From an uncultured Pseudodesulfovibrio sp. (GTDB taxonomy: Bacteria > Desulfobacterota > Desulfovibrionia > Desulfovibrionales > Desulfovibrionaceae): a stretch of 5,367 bases of DNA. The translations under genes and the position numbers were made by a program. This document shows, piece by piece, positions 1 to 5,367 of this stretch (positions within the stretch are counted from its first letter, which is position 1; each line of letters starts with the position of its first letter). Where the stretch lies: assembly GCA_947259235.1 (NCBI GenBank), contig CAMYLL010000209.1, forward strand, positions 1-5,367, written 5' to 3'. The notes beneath the pieces were generated by a model. It had not been told where the DNA came from and did no database searches. It saw nothing but the letters and a program-made list of their open reading frames with translations.

Positions 1-525
1 GTTCTCGTAATATTCGTAAGGCAACGCATACATGCATGCATGGGGCGGCATGGTCTGGTGAAACGCCGTGTCGAACACGAGCACCTGCGGCACGCCCGGC
101 AGGAGGGTCATGCCCTCCCTAGCTCCGCCGAGGTTGGCGGGGTTGTGCAGCGGGGCCAGGCGAACCGTGTCCTGAAGGTCTTCGAGCACCTCGGGAGAGA
201 CCACCACGGGCTCGGCGAACTTCTCGCCGCCCGCCACCACGCGATGCCCCACCGCATCGATCTGGTCCAGACCGGAGATAACGCCCTTCTCGGGGTCTAT
301 TATCAGGTCAATGGCCATTTTCAGGCCGAGGTTATGGTCGGCAATGGGCTGCTCGATCCTGGTCACTGCCTCCCGGTCGGTTCCGGGGTTCGACTTGTTT
401 GTCAGCTCGCCCCTTGGCTCGCCTATGCGCTCGATCAGCCCCGAGACCATGACGGTCTCGGTCTCCATGTCGATGAGCTGGTACTTGATGGAGGAGCTGC
501 CGGAATTGATGACGAATACTTTCAT
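1..525 (-). CDS. ackA: Acetate kinase, N-terminal part (3' end outside window)
   Basis: Acetate kinase transfers the phosphoryl group of acetyl phosphate to ADP, giving acetate and ATP in the cytoplasm; it is the ATP-yielding last step of lactate oxidation. The first 175 residues are visible, out of about 400 usual for the family. The N-terminus carries the family signature VINSGSSSIK, with N7, S10, S12 and K14 at the same numbers as in the Methanosarcina thermophila enzyme. H94-R95, the LHNPAN motif with H127, and FDTAFHQTMP with D152 correspond to R91, H123 and D148 of that enzyme, all shifted by four. The start is the ATG at 525-523, two bases after the pta stop codon, so translation is probably coupled to pta. 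One oddity is A98 in HRVVAGGEKF, where many acetate kinases have His (HRVVHGGE). The phosphate-binding and C-terminal parts lie beyond the window edge, so intactness of the whole gene cannot be judged. Confidence 0.97.
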   Translation of the reverse strand, partial: MKVFVINSGSSSIKYQLIDMETETVMVSGLIERIGEPRGELTNKSNPGTDREAVTRIEQPIADHNLGLKMAIDLIIDPEKGVISGLDQIDAVGHRVVAGGEKFAEPVVVSPEVLEDLQDTVRLAPLHNPANLGGAREGMTLLPGVPQVLVFDTAFHQTMPPHACMYALPYEYYEN

Positions 526-527
526 GT

Positions 528-2645
528 TTACTTGCCCTTTTCAGCCTGCGCCTGGATGGCGGTAATGGCCACGGTGTTGACGATGTCCGGCACGGTGCAG
601 CCCCGGGACAGGTCGTTGACCGGCTTGTTCAGCCCCTGGAGGATGGGACCGATGGCCACGGCATTGGCGGCGCGCTGGACGGCCTTGTATGTGTTGTTGC
701 CGGTATTGAGATCCGGGAAGATGAAGACGGTGGCCTGGCCCGCCACGTCGGAATCGGGCATCTTGAATGCCGCCACCTCGGGGTCCACGGCCGCATCGTA
801 CTGGAGCGGTCCCTCAAGGGGAATGTCCAGTCCGCGTTCCTTGATGAGTCCCCTGGCGATCTGCGTGGCCTGGATGACCTTCTGCACGTCTTCGCCCTTG
901 CCCGAATCGCCCGTGGAGTAGCTGAGCATGGCGACCTTGGGCTCAACGCCGAAGATGCGCGCGGTCTCTGCCGAGTCGATGGCGATCTCGGCCAGCTGCT
1001 GGGCGTTGGGATTGGGGTTCACGGCGCAGTCGCCGTAGGCAAGGACGCGATCCTTGAGGCACATGAGGAAAACCGAGGAGACGATGGAGCGTCCCGGCTT
1101 GGTCTTGACGAACTCGAAGGCCGGACGAATGGTCTGGGCCGTCGTGGTGACGGAACCGGAAACCATACCGTCGGCAAAACCCTTGTGGACCATCATGGTT
1201 GCGAAGTAGGTCGGATCGGACATGCGGTCCCAGGCGATCTCCGCGATGACGCCCTTGTGCTTGCGAAGGTCCAGGTATTCCTCGGCAAACGGATCAAGCA
1301 GCTCCGAATCGGCGGGATTGATGATCCGCGCGGCGGAGATGTCCACACCCAGGGCGGAGGCCTTGGCCCTGATATCCTCAGGCTTGCCCAGCAGGATCAT
1401 TTCGGCCACGCCGCGGCGCAGCAGGATGTCCGTGGCGCGCAGGATGCGCTCGCCCGAGCCTTCCGGCATGACGATACGCTGCTTGTCGCCGGAGGCTTTC
1501 TCCACAAGGGAGTATTCGAACATCTTCGGCGTGACCCGGACGGAGCGCTGGCTGATGACCCGCTCACGCAGTTCCTTCACGTCCACATGGTTCGAGAACT
1601 CGCCCAAAGCGGTCGCGATGCGCTGGTCGTCATGCGTCTCTATGCGGCCATACAGGCGCGTGACCTCCTGAACGGTCTGGTAGGTGTGCCCCTTGACGGA
1701 CAGCACCGGGACCGGCACGCCGGTCCACCCTTCGATGAGCTTGTGCACGTTGACGGAGACGTTGAGCCCGCCGGTGAGCACTATGCCGGAAATGTCGGGA
1801 TAGGAGCTGGACAGCCGGGAGGCCAGGCTGGACAGGATGATGTCGGACCGGTCGCCCGGGGTGATGATCAGGCTGCCCTGACGAATATAGCCGAGAAAGT
1901 TGCCGATCTGCATGGCGGCGACCACGTAGTTGTCCACCAGACTGTGCAGTCCGCTGTGGCCGTAGAGCACGTCGGCGTCGAGCCAGCGCTTGACGTCGCC
2001 GATGGTGGGCTTGCCCAGCGCCTCGTTCTCCGGGATGACGTAGACCGGCATCGGCTCCTTGCACCTGACCTTGCATTCGATCAGGTTCGCCATCTCGCGT
2101 GTCACCCCTTCGGGAGCGCGGTTGACGATGCAGCCCACGAGGTCAACGCCCTTCTCCTCCAGTGTGTCCACTGTGGTCTGGGACAGGGATATGACTTCCT
2201 CGGCCGACCTGTCGAGACCGGAGCAGACAACGAGGACAGGCGCACCGATATTGGCGGCGATATCGGCGTTGATGTCGAACTCGAAGGCCGGGTCCTTGCC
2301 CTTGAAGTCGGTCCCTTCACAGAGAACGAAGTCATATTCGGATTCGAGGTCCTTGTATTTTTTCAGAATATTCTCAAGCAACAGGGCGTGCTGGCCGGAG
2401 TTGATCAGCTCGCGTGCCTGCTTGAGGGTGTAGGCGTAGGTGTCGCGATAAGGGATGGAAAGCTTGAAGTGGTCGATCATCAGTTCGATATCGTGGTCCT
2501 TCCTCCCCTCGCCCGGATCATTGATGATGGGCCGGAAAACGGCGACGTTGTGCAACTCCCTCAGGATCATCTGCAACACGCCGAGTACGATGGCGGACTT
2601 GCCGCTTCGCGATTCCGTCGCTGTCACATACAGGTTCTTGGACAT
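528..2645 (-). CDS. pta: Phosphate acetyltransferase, long three-domain form
   Basis: Pta converts acetyl-CoA and phosphate to acetyl phosphate and CoA, feeding acetate kinase encoded immediately downstream. The protein has 705 residues, close to the 714 of E. coli Pta, and the same three-part layout. Residues 1 to about 200 form a BioD-like P-loop domain (ESRSGKS at 11-17, CEGTDF at 109-114, GCIVNR at 171-176). Residues about 215-330 resemble the DRTGG regulatory domain (TPGDRSDII at 262-270). Residues about 370-700 are the catalytic PTA/PTB domain. Conserved catalytic-domain blocks include IVMPEG at 391-396, TTAQTIRPAF at 501-510, YGDCAVNPNP at 537-546, AMLSYSTG at 572-579, GPLQYDAAV at 612-620, FPDLNTGN at 643-650 and KPVNDLSRG at 674-682. 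S680-R681 match the S309-R310 pair implicated in catalysis in the M. thermophila enzyme. The start is the ATG at 2645-2643, with a weak AAGGG ribosome binding site. No frameshift or truncation is visible. The gene is separated from the upstream Fe-S subunit gene by a hairpin-rich spacer, so its expression may be adjusted independently of the dehydrogenase. Confidence 0.98.
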   Translation of the reverse strand: MSKNLYVTATESRSGKSAIVLGVLQMILRELHNVAVFRPIINDPGEGRKDHDIELMIDHFKLSIPYRDTYAYTLKQARELINSGQHALLLENILKKYKDLESEYDFVLCEGTDFKGKDPAFEFDINADIAANIGAPVLVVCSGLDRSAEEVISLSQTTVDTLEEKGVDLVGCIVNRAPEGVTREMANLIECKVRCKEPMPVYVIPENEALGKPTIGDVKRWLDADVLYGHSGLHSLVDNYVVAAMQIGNFLGYIRQGSLIITPGDRSDIILSSLASRLSSSYPDISGIVLTGGLNVSVNVHKLIEGWTGVPVPVLSVKGHTYQTVQEVTRLYGRIETHDDQRIATALGEFSNHVDVKELRERVISQRSVRVTPKMFEYSLVEKASGDKQRIVMPEGSGERILRATDILLRRGVAEMILLGKPEDIRAKASALGVDISAARIINPADSELLDPFAEEYLDLRKHKGVIAEIAWDRMSDPTYFATMMVHKGFADGMVSGSVTTTAQTIRPAFEFVKTKPGRSIVSSVFLMCLKDRVLAYGDCAVNPNPNAQQLAEIAIDSAETARIFGVEPKVAMLSYSTGDSGKGEDVQKVIQATQIARGLIKERGLDIPLEGPLQYDAAVDPEVAAFKMPDSDVAGQATVFIFPDLNTGNNTYKAVQRAANAVAIGPILQGLNKPVNDLSRGCTVPDIVNTVAITAIQAQAEKGK
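535..540 (-). promoter_or_regulatory. Ribosome binding site of ackA, inside the end of pta
   Basis: On the minus strand AAAGGG lies 9 bases before the ackA ATG and falls within the last codons of pta. It is a moderate Shine-Dalgarno match. Together with the 2-base gap it supports translational coupling of the two enzymes. Confidence 0.5.
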
Positions 2646-2653
2646 TGTGCTTA

Positions 2654-2658
2654 CCCTT
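2654..2658 (-). promoter_or_regulatory. Probable ribosome binding site of pta
   Basis: AAGGG on the minus strand lies 8 bases before the pta ATG. The match to the Shine-Dalgarno consensus is modest, but its placement supports the chosen start. It is preceded by an A/T-rich stretch that follows the hairpin array, which would leave the site free of the visible stems. Confidence 0.5.
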
Positions 2659-2675
2659 TTATCTGCTGGCTGTTC

Positions 2676-2700
2676 GCTAAAAGTTCCTGTAGCCGACAGG
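2676..2700 (-). terminator. Weak terminator-like hairpin with short U tract (doubtful)
   Basis: In the minus-strand transcript CCUGU (2700-2696) can pair with ACAGG (2690-2686) around the five-base loop CGGCU, followed by AACUUUU. A five-pair stem with only four U residues, offset from the stem, is weak for intrinsic termination. It could give partial termination or pausing just before pta. It shares bases 2698-2700 with the neighbouring AGGGGA/UCCCCU stem, so the two cannot form fully at once. Confidence 0.25.
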
Positions 2701-2712
2701 GGACGTTCCCCT
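2698..2712 (-). promoter_or_regulatory. Stem-loop 4 of the intergenic array
   Basis: On the minus strand AGGGGA (2712-2707) pairs perfectly with UCCCCU (2703-2698) around a three-base loop, ACG. It begins at the base directly after stem-loop 3, so the two helices could stack end to end. Its 3' arm overlaps a competing, weaker hairpin nearer to pta. The structure is seen in the sequence; any function is inferred. Confidence 0.5.
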
Positions 2713-2732
2713 TCTCCGGGCGACCCCGGAGA
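2713..2732 (-). promoter_or_regulatory. Stem-loop 3 of the intergenic array
   Basis: On the minus strand UCUCCGGG (2732-2725) pairs perfectly with CCCGGAGA (2720-2713) around the four-base loop GUCG. It directly abuts stem-loops 2 and 4 with no unpaired base between them. No U tract follows, so it does not look like an intrinsic terminator. Confidence 0.6.
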
Positions 2733-2753
2733 GCTTTCCCCATGCGGGAAAGC
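2733..2753 (-). promoter_or_regulatory. Stem-loop 2 of the intergenic array
   Basis: On the minus strand GCUUUCCC (2753-2746) pairs perfectly with GGGAAAGC (2740-2733) around the five-base loop GCAUG. It is followed immediately by stem-loop 3 and separated by eight bases from stem-loop 1. No U tract follows. Confidence 0.6.
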
Positions 2754-2761
2754 CGGTCAGC

Positions 2762-2788
2762 ACGGGTCGGCGCAGAGCGCCGACCCGT
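2762..2788 (-). promoter_or_regulatory. Stem-loop 1 of the intergenic array, 11-pair perfect stem
   Basis: ACGGGUCGGCG (2788-2778) pairs perfectly with CGCCGACCCGU (2772-2762) around a five-base loop on the minus-strand transcript. It begins 33 bases after the stop codon of the Fe-S subunit gene, where a terminator or a 3'-end stabilizing hairpin would be expected. GCUGACC follows rather than a U tract, so intrinsic termination is unlikely. More plausible roles are protection of the upstream mRNA from 3' exonucleases or marking a processing point between the dehydrogenase and pta-ackA parts of the transcript. Confidence 0.65.
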
Positions 2789-2821
2789 TCATATCTACCT
2801 GTCTACCACCTCGGAACCGTC

Positions 2822-4105
2822 TCAACAGCCACCATCCGCATAGAGTTCAATAACGTGTTTGACGTCGATTCCGGCCTTCTTCTGGGAAAGCATGTCGGTG
2901 ATCTGGAGCATGCAGGCCGGGCAGCTGGTGGCCAGTGTATCGGCACCCGAGGCAATTATGTTGTCCGCCTTGCGACCGCCAATCTTCTTGGAAAGGTCGT
3001 AATGGGCGATGTTGAAGCTTCCGCCGCACCCGCAACAGGTCCCGGCCTCGGCCATCTCCTTGTAGCCGCAACCGGCCGCCTTGATCAGCGCCCGGGGCTG
3101 GGCGGTGATGCCCAGCGAGTTCTTCAGATGGCAGGGATCGTGATAGGTCACGGTGCGCCCGCCGGTCTGGGTTTTCGGCTCCAGTTTCAAAATATCCACG
3201 AGGAACTGGCTGATGTCCATAGTTTTCCTCTCAAGCACGCCGATGTCGTACTTGTGGGCGGACGGCCCGTGGAACATGCGCGGCCAGAGCTCCTTAATGG
3301 TCGAGGTGCAGGTGGCGCAACCGGTGACGAGGTAGTCGAACTCCCCTGCCCGCATCCGCTCCACGTTCATGCCGACCAGCTTGTCGAAGGTCTCCGTATC
3401 GCCGCTGGAAAGAGCCGGGATGCCGCAGCACGCCTGGCCCGACGGCATGTACACGCCAACGCCGTGACGCTCCAGCACCTCGAGGATGGACTGCCCCACA
3501 TGGGGGAATATCTTGTCGATGACGCAGCCGACGTAAAAGGCGACCTTGATGCCGCTCTTCCCGGCCGGGGTATCAAGCTCGGGCACGATCTTGTGCAGCG
3601 GCTTGTCAGCCAGGGTGCGGAAGTGCCGGTCGCCCACCAGGGGAGAGTTGAACCGGGCGCAGGACGAGCCCAGCATGTCGTCCACCTTCTTGGTGAACAG
3701 CCCCTGGAACTTGGCCCCCATGCCCGTCAGGGCATTGAACAGCTTCGGGTTTTGCAACATCCCCCGGAAGATCGCCCGTTTGGCGGGCGACAGGCCGAAG
3801 TAGCCGGTCATGATGGCCCGGGCCTTGAGGAAGATGTCCATGACCTTGACGCCGCTCGGACAGTTGGATTGACAGGTTCCGCACAGCAGACAGCGGTTGA
3901 GCTTCTCGTTGACCCCGTCGGGATCGCTGAGCATCTCGCTCGCCAGCCCGTCCAGCAGGGCGAGCTTGCCGCGCGTGACGTCCGCCTCCAGCCCGGATTG
4001 GGCGAAGACCGGACAGACCGCCTGGCACATGCCGCAACGCATGCAGCCTACCAGTTGGTCGTCCAGTTCCTTGAACAGTAACGCGAGTTTGTGAATATCG
4101 GCCAT
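2822..4105 (-). CDS. GlcF/LldE-like Fe-S subunit of a lactate (or glycolate) dehydrogenase
   Basis: This subunit is expected to accept electrons from the FAD subunit encoded just upstream and pass them on through iron-sulfur clusters to the membrane pool or another carrier. It has 427 residues, near the ~410 usual for GlcF. Two ferredoxin-type [4Fe-4S] motifs are complete: CMRCGMCQAVCP at 21-32 and CLLCGTCQSNCP at 72-83. Two CCG domains follow, each with a full cysteine set: C194, C226-C227, C263, C266, and C325, C357-C358, C395, C398, the pattern known from HdrB and related proteins. There is no signal peptide or membrane segment, so it is probably cytoplasmic or peripheral to the membrane. 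The start MADIHKL (ATG at 4105-4103) is chosen because AGGAGA lies six bases upstream; the frame stays open further upstream to an ATG at 4180, but that would overlap the preceding gene by 65 bases. The 10-base gap to that gene implies an obligate partner. Whether the substrate is D-lactate, L-lactate or glycolate cannot be read from this subunit; Desulfovibrio context favours D-lactate. Confidence 0.93.
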   Translation of the reverse strand: MADIHKLALLFKELDDQLVGCMRCGMCQAVCPVFAQSGLEADVTRGKLALLDGLASEMLSDPDGVNEKLNRCLLCGTCQSNCPSGVKVMDIFLKARAIMTGYFGLSPAKRAIFRGMLQNPKLFNALTGMGAKFQGLFTKKVDDMLGSSCARFNSPLVGDRHFRTLADKPLHKIVPELDTPAGKSGIKVAFYVGCVIDKIFPHVGQSILEVLERHGVGVYMPSGQACCGIPALSSGDTETFDKLVGMNVERMRAGEFDYLVTGCATCTSTIKELWPRMFHGPSAHKYDIGVLERKTMDISQFLVDILKLEPKTQTGGRTVTYHDPCHLKNSLGITAQPRALIKAAGCGYKEMAEAGTCCGCGGSFNIAHYDLSKKIGGRKADNIIASGADTLATSCPACMLQITDMLSQKKAGIDVKHVIELYADGGC

Positions 4106-4111
4106 AGTCGT

Positions 4112-4117
4112 TCTCCT
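4112..4117 (-). promoter_or_regulatory. Strong ribosome binding site of the Fe-S subunit, overlapping the upstream stop codon
   Basis: AGGAGA on the minus strand lies six bases before the ATG at 4105 and overlaps the TAG stop (4118-4116) of the FAD subunit gene. It decides the start of the Fe-S subunit and suggests that ribosomes ending on the first gene re-initiate on the second, keeping the subunits balanced. Confidence 0.8.
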
Positions 4118-5367
4118 AACCCTTGGAACCGGGGACGATGATCTTGCCGGGATTGAGGATGCCCTTGACAACAAAAACACACTTCATGCGGCGGGAGTAT
4201 TCCAGAGTGGCCTTGGTGGTCTCCTGCTCCAGATACTTGGACTTGGCCATGCCGATGCCGTGCTCGCCGGACAGGGTTCCACCCATGGCCAGAGCGCGGT
4301 CGAATATCTCGTCGATGGCCTTTTCCACGCGCTCCCATTCCTTCTTGTCACGCTTGTCCGTCAGGATGGTGGGGTGCAGATTGCCGTCGCCCGCGTGGCC
4401 AAAGGTGCCGATGGTCAGGTCGTACTTGGTGCTGATCTGGTCCAGGGCCTCGATCATGGCTGGGATTTTGGAACGCGGCACGGTGGCGTCCTCAAGCACG
4501 CAGGTGGGCTTGAGCTTGGCCAGAGCGGGCAGCGCGTCGCGGCGGGCCTGCCAGACGGCGTCGCGCTCGGCGGCGTCCTTGGCCACCTTCAGCTCGGTGG
4601 CGCCGTTCTTCTTGCAGATTTCCTCCACCTTGGCGGCTTCCTCGGCAACCTGCGCCGGGTGGCCGTCCACCTCGATGAGCAGCAGTGCGGCGGCATCCAC
4701 AGGCAGCCCTGCCCCGCGGAAGTTCTCCACGGTGCGGATGGTGAAGTTGTCCATCATCTCAAGGGTGGCGGGCACGATCTTGTTGGCGATGATGGCGGCC
4801 ACGGTTTCGGAAGCGGCCTTCATGGACGGGAAGATGGCCATCATGGACTTGGCGGACTGAACCGGCGGGATGAGCTTGAGGATGATCTTGTCGAATACGC
4901 CGAGGGTTCCCTCGGAGGCGACCATCAGCCCGGCCAGGTTGTAGCCGGTGACGCATTTGACGGTGCGGGAGCCGGACTTGATCATCTGGCCGTTGACGTC
5001 CCAGAAATCCACGCCCATGACGTAGTCCTTGGTCACGCCGTACTTGAGGCCGCGCAGGCCGCCCGCGTTCTCGGCCACGTTGCCGCCCAGGGTGGATACG
5101 GTCTGGGAGCCCGGATCGGGCGGATAGAAGAGGCCGCGCTTGGCCACCTCGGCCGCAAACTTGGCCGTGACCACGCCGGGTTCGACCACGGCGTACATGT
5201 CCTCCTCATTGATCTCGAGGATTCTGTTGAGGCCGTTGGTCAGCACCACGATGCCGCCGGGATGCGGGATAGTGCCGCCGGAAAGATTGGTGCCTGCACC
5301 GCGCACGGTCATGGGCAGGCCGTTCTCGTTGCACAGTGCGGTGGTCTTGCCGAGCTGCTCGCTGCTT
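4116..5367 (-). CDS. GlcD-type FAD-linked lactate/glycolate dehydrogenase, 5' end outside window
   Basis: This is the catalytic flavoprotein that oxidizes a 2-hydroxy acid (probably D-lactate) to the 2-oxo acid (pyruvate). The frame runs open to the window edge, so 416 C-terminal residues are visible out of roughly 460 usual; the methionine codon at 5312 is internal, since the codons before it (ending LCNENGLP) continue the typical family sequence. The FAD-binding PCMH domain shows RGAGTNLSGG at visible residues 22-31 and PDPGSQTVSTLGGNVAENAG from residue 83, the loops that hold the FAD pyrophosphate. The C-terminal FAD-oxidase domain shows EDATVPRS at about 292-299, HAGDGNLHP at 324-332, SGEHGIG at 366-372 and LNPGKI at 404-409, all hallmarks of the GlcD/DLD family. 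It is followed after 10 bases by its Fe-S partner. No GlcE-like third subunit lies between them, unlike E. coli glycolate oxidase, which favours a two-subunit lactate dehydrogenase. D-lactate specificity rests on recalled work on the equivalent Desulfovibrio vulgaris pair, not on residues seen here. Confidence 0.94.
   Translation of the reverse strand, partial: SSEQLGKTTALCNENGLPMTVRGAGTNLSGGTIPHPGGIVVLTNGLNRILEINEEDMYAVVEPGVVTAKFAAEVAKRGLFYPPDPGSQTVSTLGGNVAENAGGLRGLKYGVTKDYVMGVDFWDVNGQMIKSGSRTVKCVTGYNLAGLMVASEGTLGVFDKIILKLIPPVQSAKSMMAIFPSMKAASETVAAIIANKIVPATLEMMDNFTIRTVENFRGAGLPVDAAALLLIEVDGHPAQVAEEAAKVEEICKKNGATELKVAKDAAERDAVWQARRDALPALAKLKPTCVLEDATVPRSKIPAMIEALDQISTKYDLTIGTFGHAGDGNLHPTILTDKRDKKEWERVEKAIDEIFDRALAMGGTLSGEHGIGMAKSKYLEQETTKATLEYSRRMKCVFVVKGILNPGKIIVPGSKG

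Noticed and set aside
30..42. ATGCATGCATG-like alternating repeat
   Set aside because: It is a short repeat inside the conserved acetate kinase frame (HACMYA region) and is explained by coding sequence.
40..921. Plus-strand open frame of 293 codons opposite ackA and the end of pta
   Set aside because: It crosses the junction of two conserved minus-strand genes and shows no domain or plausible ribosome binding site; it is an antisense shadow.
2762..2788. Stem-loop 1 as an intrinsic terminator ending the dehydrogenase transcript
   Set aside because: The stem is strong but is followed by GCUGACC, not a run of U, so termination there by the intrinsic mechanism is unlikely.
2646..2821. Separate promoter for pta-ackA in the spacer
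   Set aside because: I looked on the minus strand for -35/-10 pairs and for a sigma-54 type GG-N10-GC element and found no convincing match. The A/T-rich GATAAA near 2658-2663 has no matching -35 box.
1185..2843. Long plus-strand open frame of 552 codons opposite pta
   Set aside because: It lies almost wholly antisense to a clearly conserved Pta. Its translation is low in complexity, rich in Asp, His, Gly, Val and Arg, with no recognizable motif, as expected of a mirror frame in GC-rich coding DNA.
2855..4081. Plus-strand open frame of 408 codons opposite the Fe-S subunit gene
   Set aside because: It is antisense to a gene with four intact cysteine motifs, and its translation shows no family features.
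4106..4180. Upstream start for the Fe-S subunit, adding 25 residues
   Set aside because: It would overlap the FAD subunit gene by 65 bases. The added residues resemble no GlcF N-terminus, while a strong AGGAGA site stands six bases before the ATG at 4105.
5310..5312. ATG as the true start of the FAD subunit
   Set aside because: The frame is open to the window edge, and the 18 codons before this ATG encode typical family sequence leading into RGAGTNLSGG, so it is an internal methionine.

Overview
The window is a stretch of ordinary metabolic DNA in which every supported gene lies on the minus strand. Read in transcription order (from 5367 down to 1) it holds: (1) the C-terminal ~416 residues of a GlcD-type FAD-linked lactate/glycolate dehydrogenase, 5' end outside the window; (2) a complete GlcF/LldE-like iron-sulfur partner subunit of 427 residues; (3) a 176-base intergenic spacer containing a compact array of four perfect stem-loops; (4) a complete long-form phosphate acetyltransferase (Pta, 705 residues); and (5) the N-terminal 175 residues of acetate kinase (AckA), 3' end outside the window.

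The order FAD subunit, Fe-S subunit, pta, ackA matches, from memory, the organic-acid oxidation (lactate utilization) operon of Desulfovibrio and relatives, where pyruvate:ferredoxin oxidoreductase and lactate permease genes lie upstream and LldF/LldG-type L-lactate dehydrogenase genes downstream. GC-rich DNA and this gene order suggest a sulfate-reducing member of Desulfovibrionales (Desulfovibrio, Pseudodesulfovibrio or similar). This assignment is an inference from gene order and protein appearance, not from a database search.

Together the genes form a lactate-to-acetate energy module. The GlcD/GlcF-like pair oxidizes lactate (probably D-lactate) to pyruvate and sends electrons through Fe-S clusters towards the membrane. 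Pyruvate is converted to acetyl-CoA by an enzyme encoded elsewhere. Pta converts acetyl-CoA to acetyl phosphate, and AckA uses acetyl phosphate to make ATP by substrate-level phosphorylation, which repays the ATP spent on sulfate activation.

Gene spacing is tight (10 bases between the dehydrogenase subunits, 2 bases between pta and ackA) except for the hairpin-rich spacer between the Fe-S subunit and pta. That spacer is the one part of the window the protein genes do not explain and is the best candidate for an undescribed regulatory or mRNA-processing element. I see no mobile element, CRISPR array, tRNA, rRNA or new gene system here. The long plus-strand open frames are antisense shadows of the GC-rich genes.
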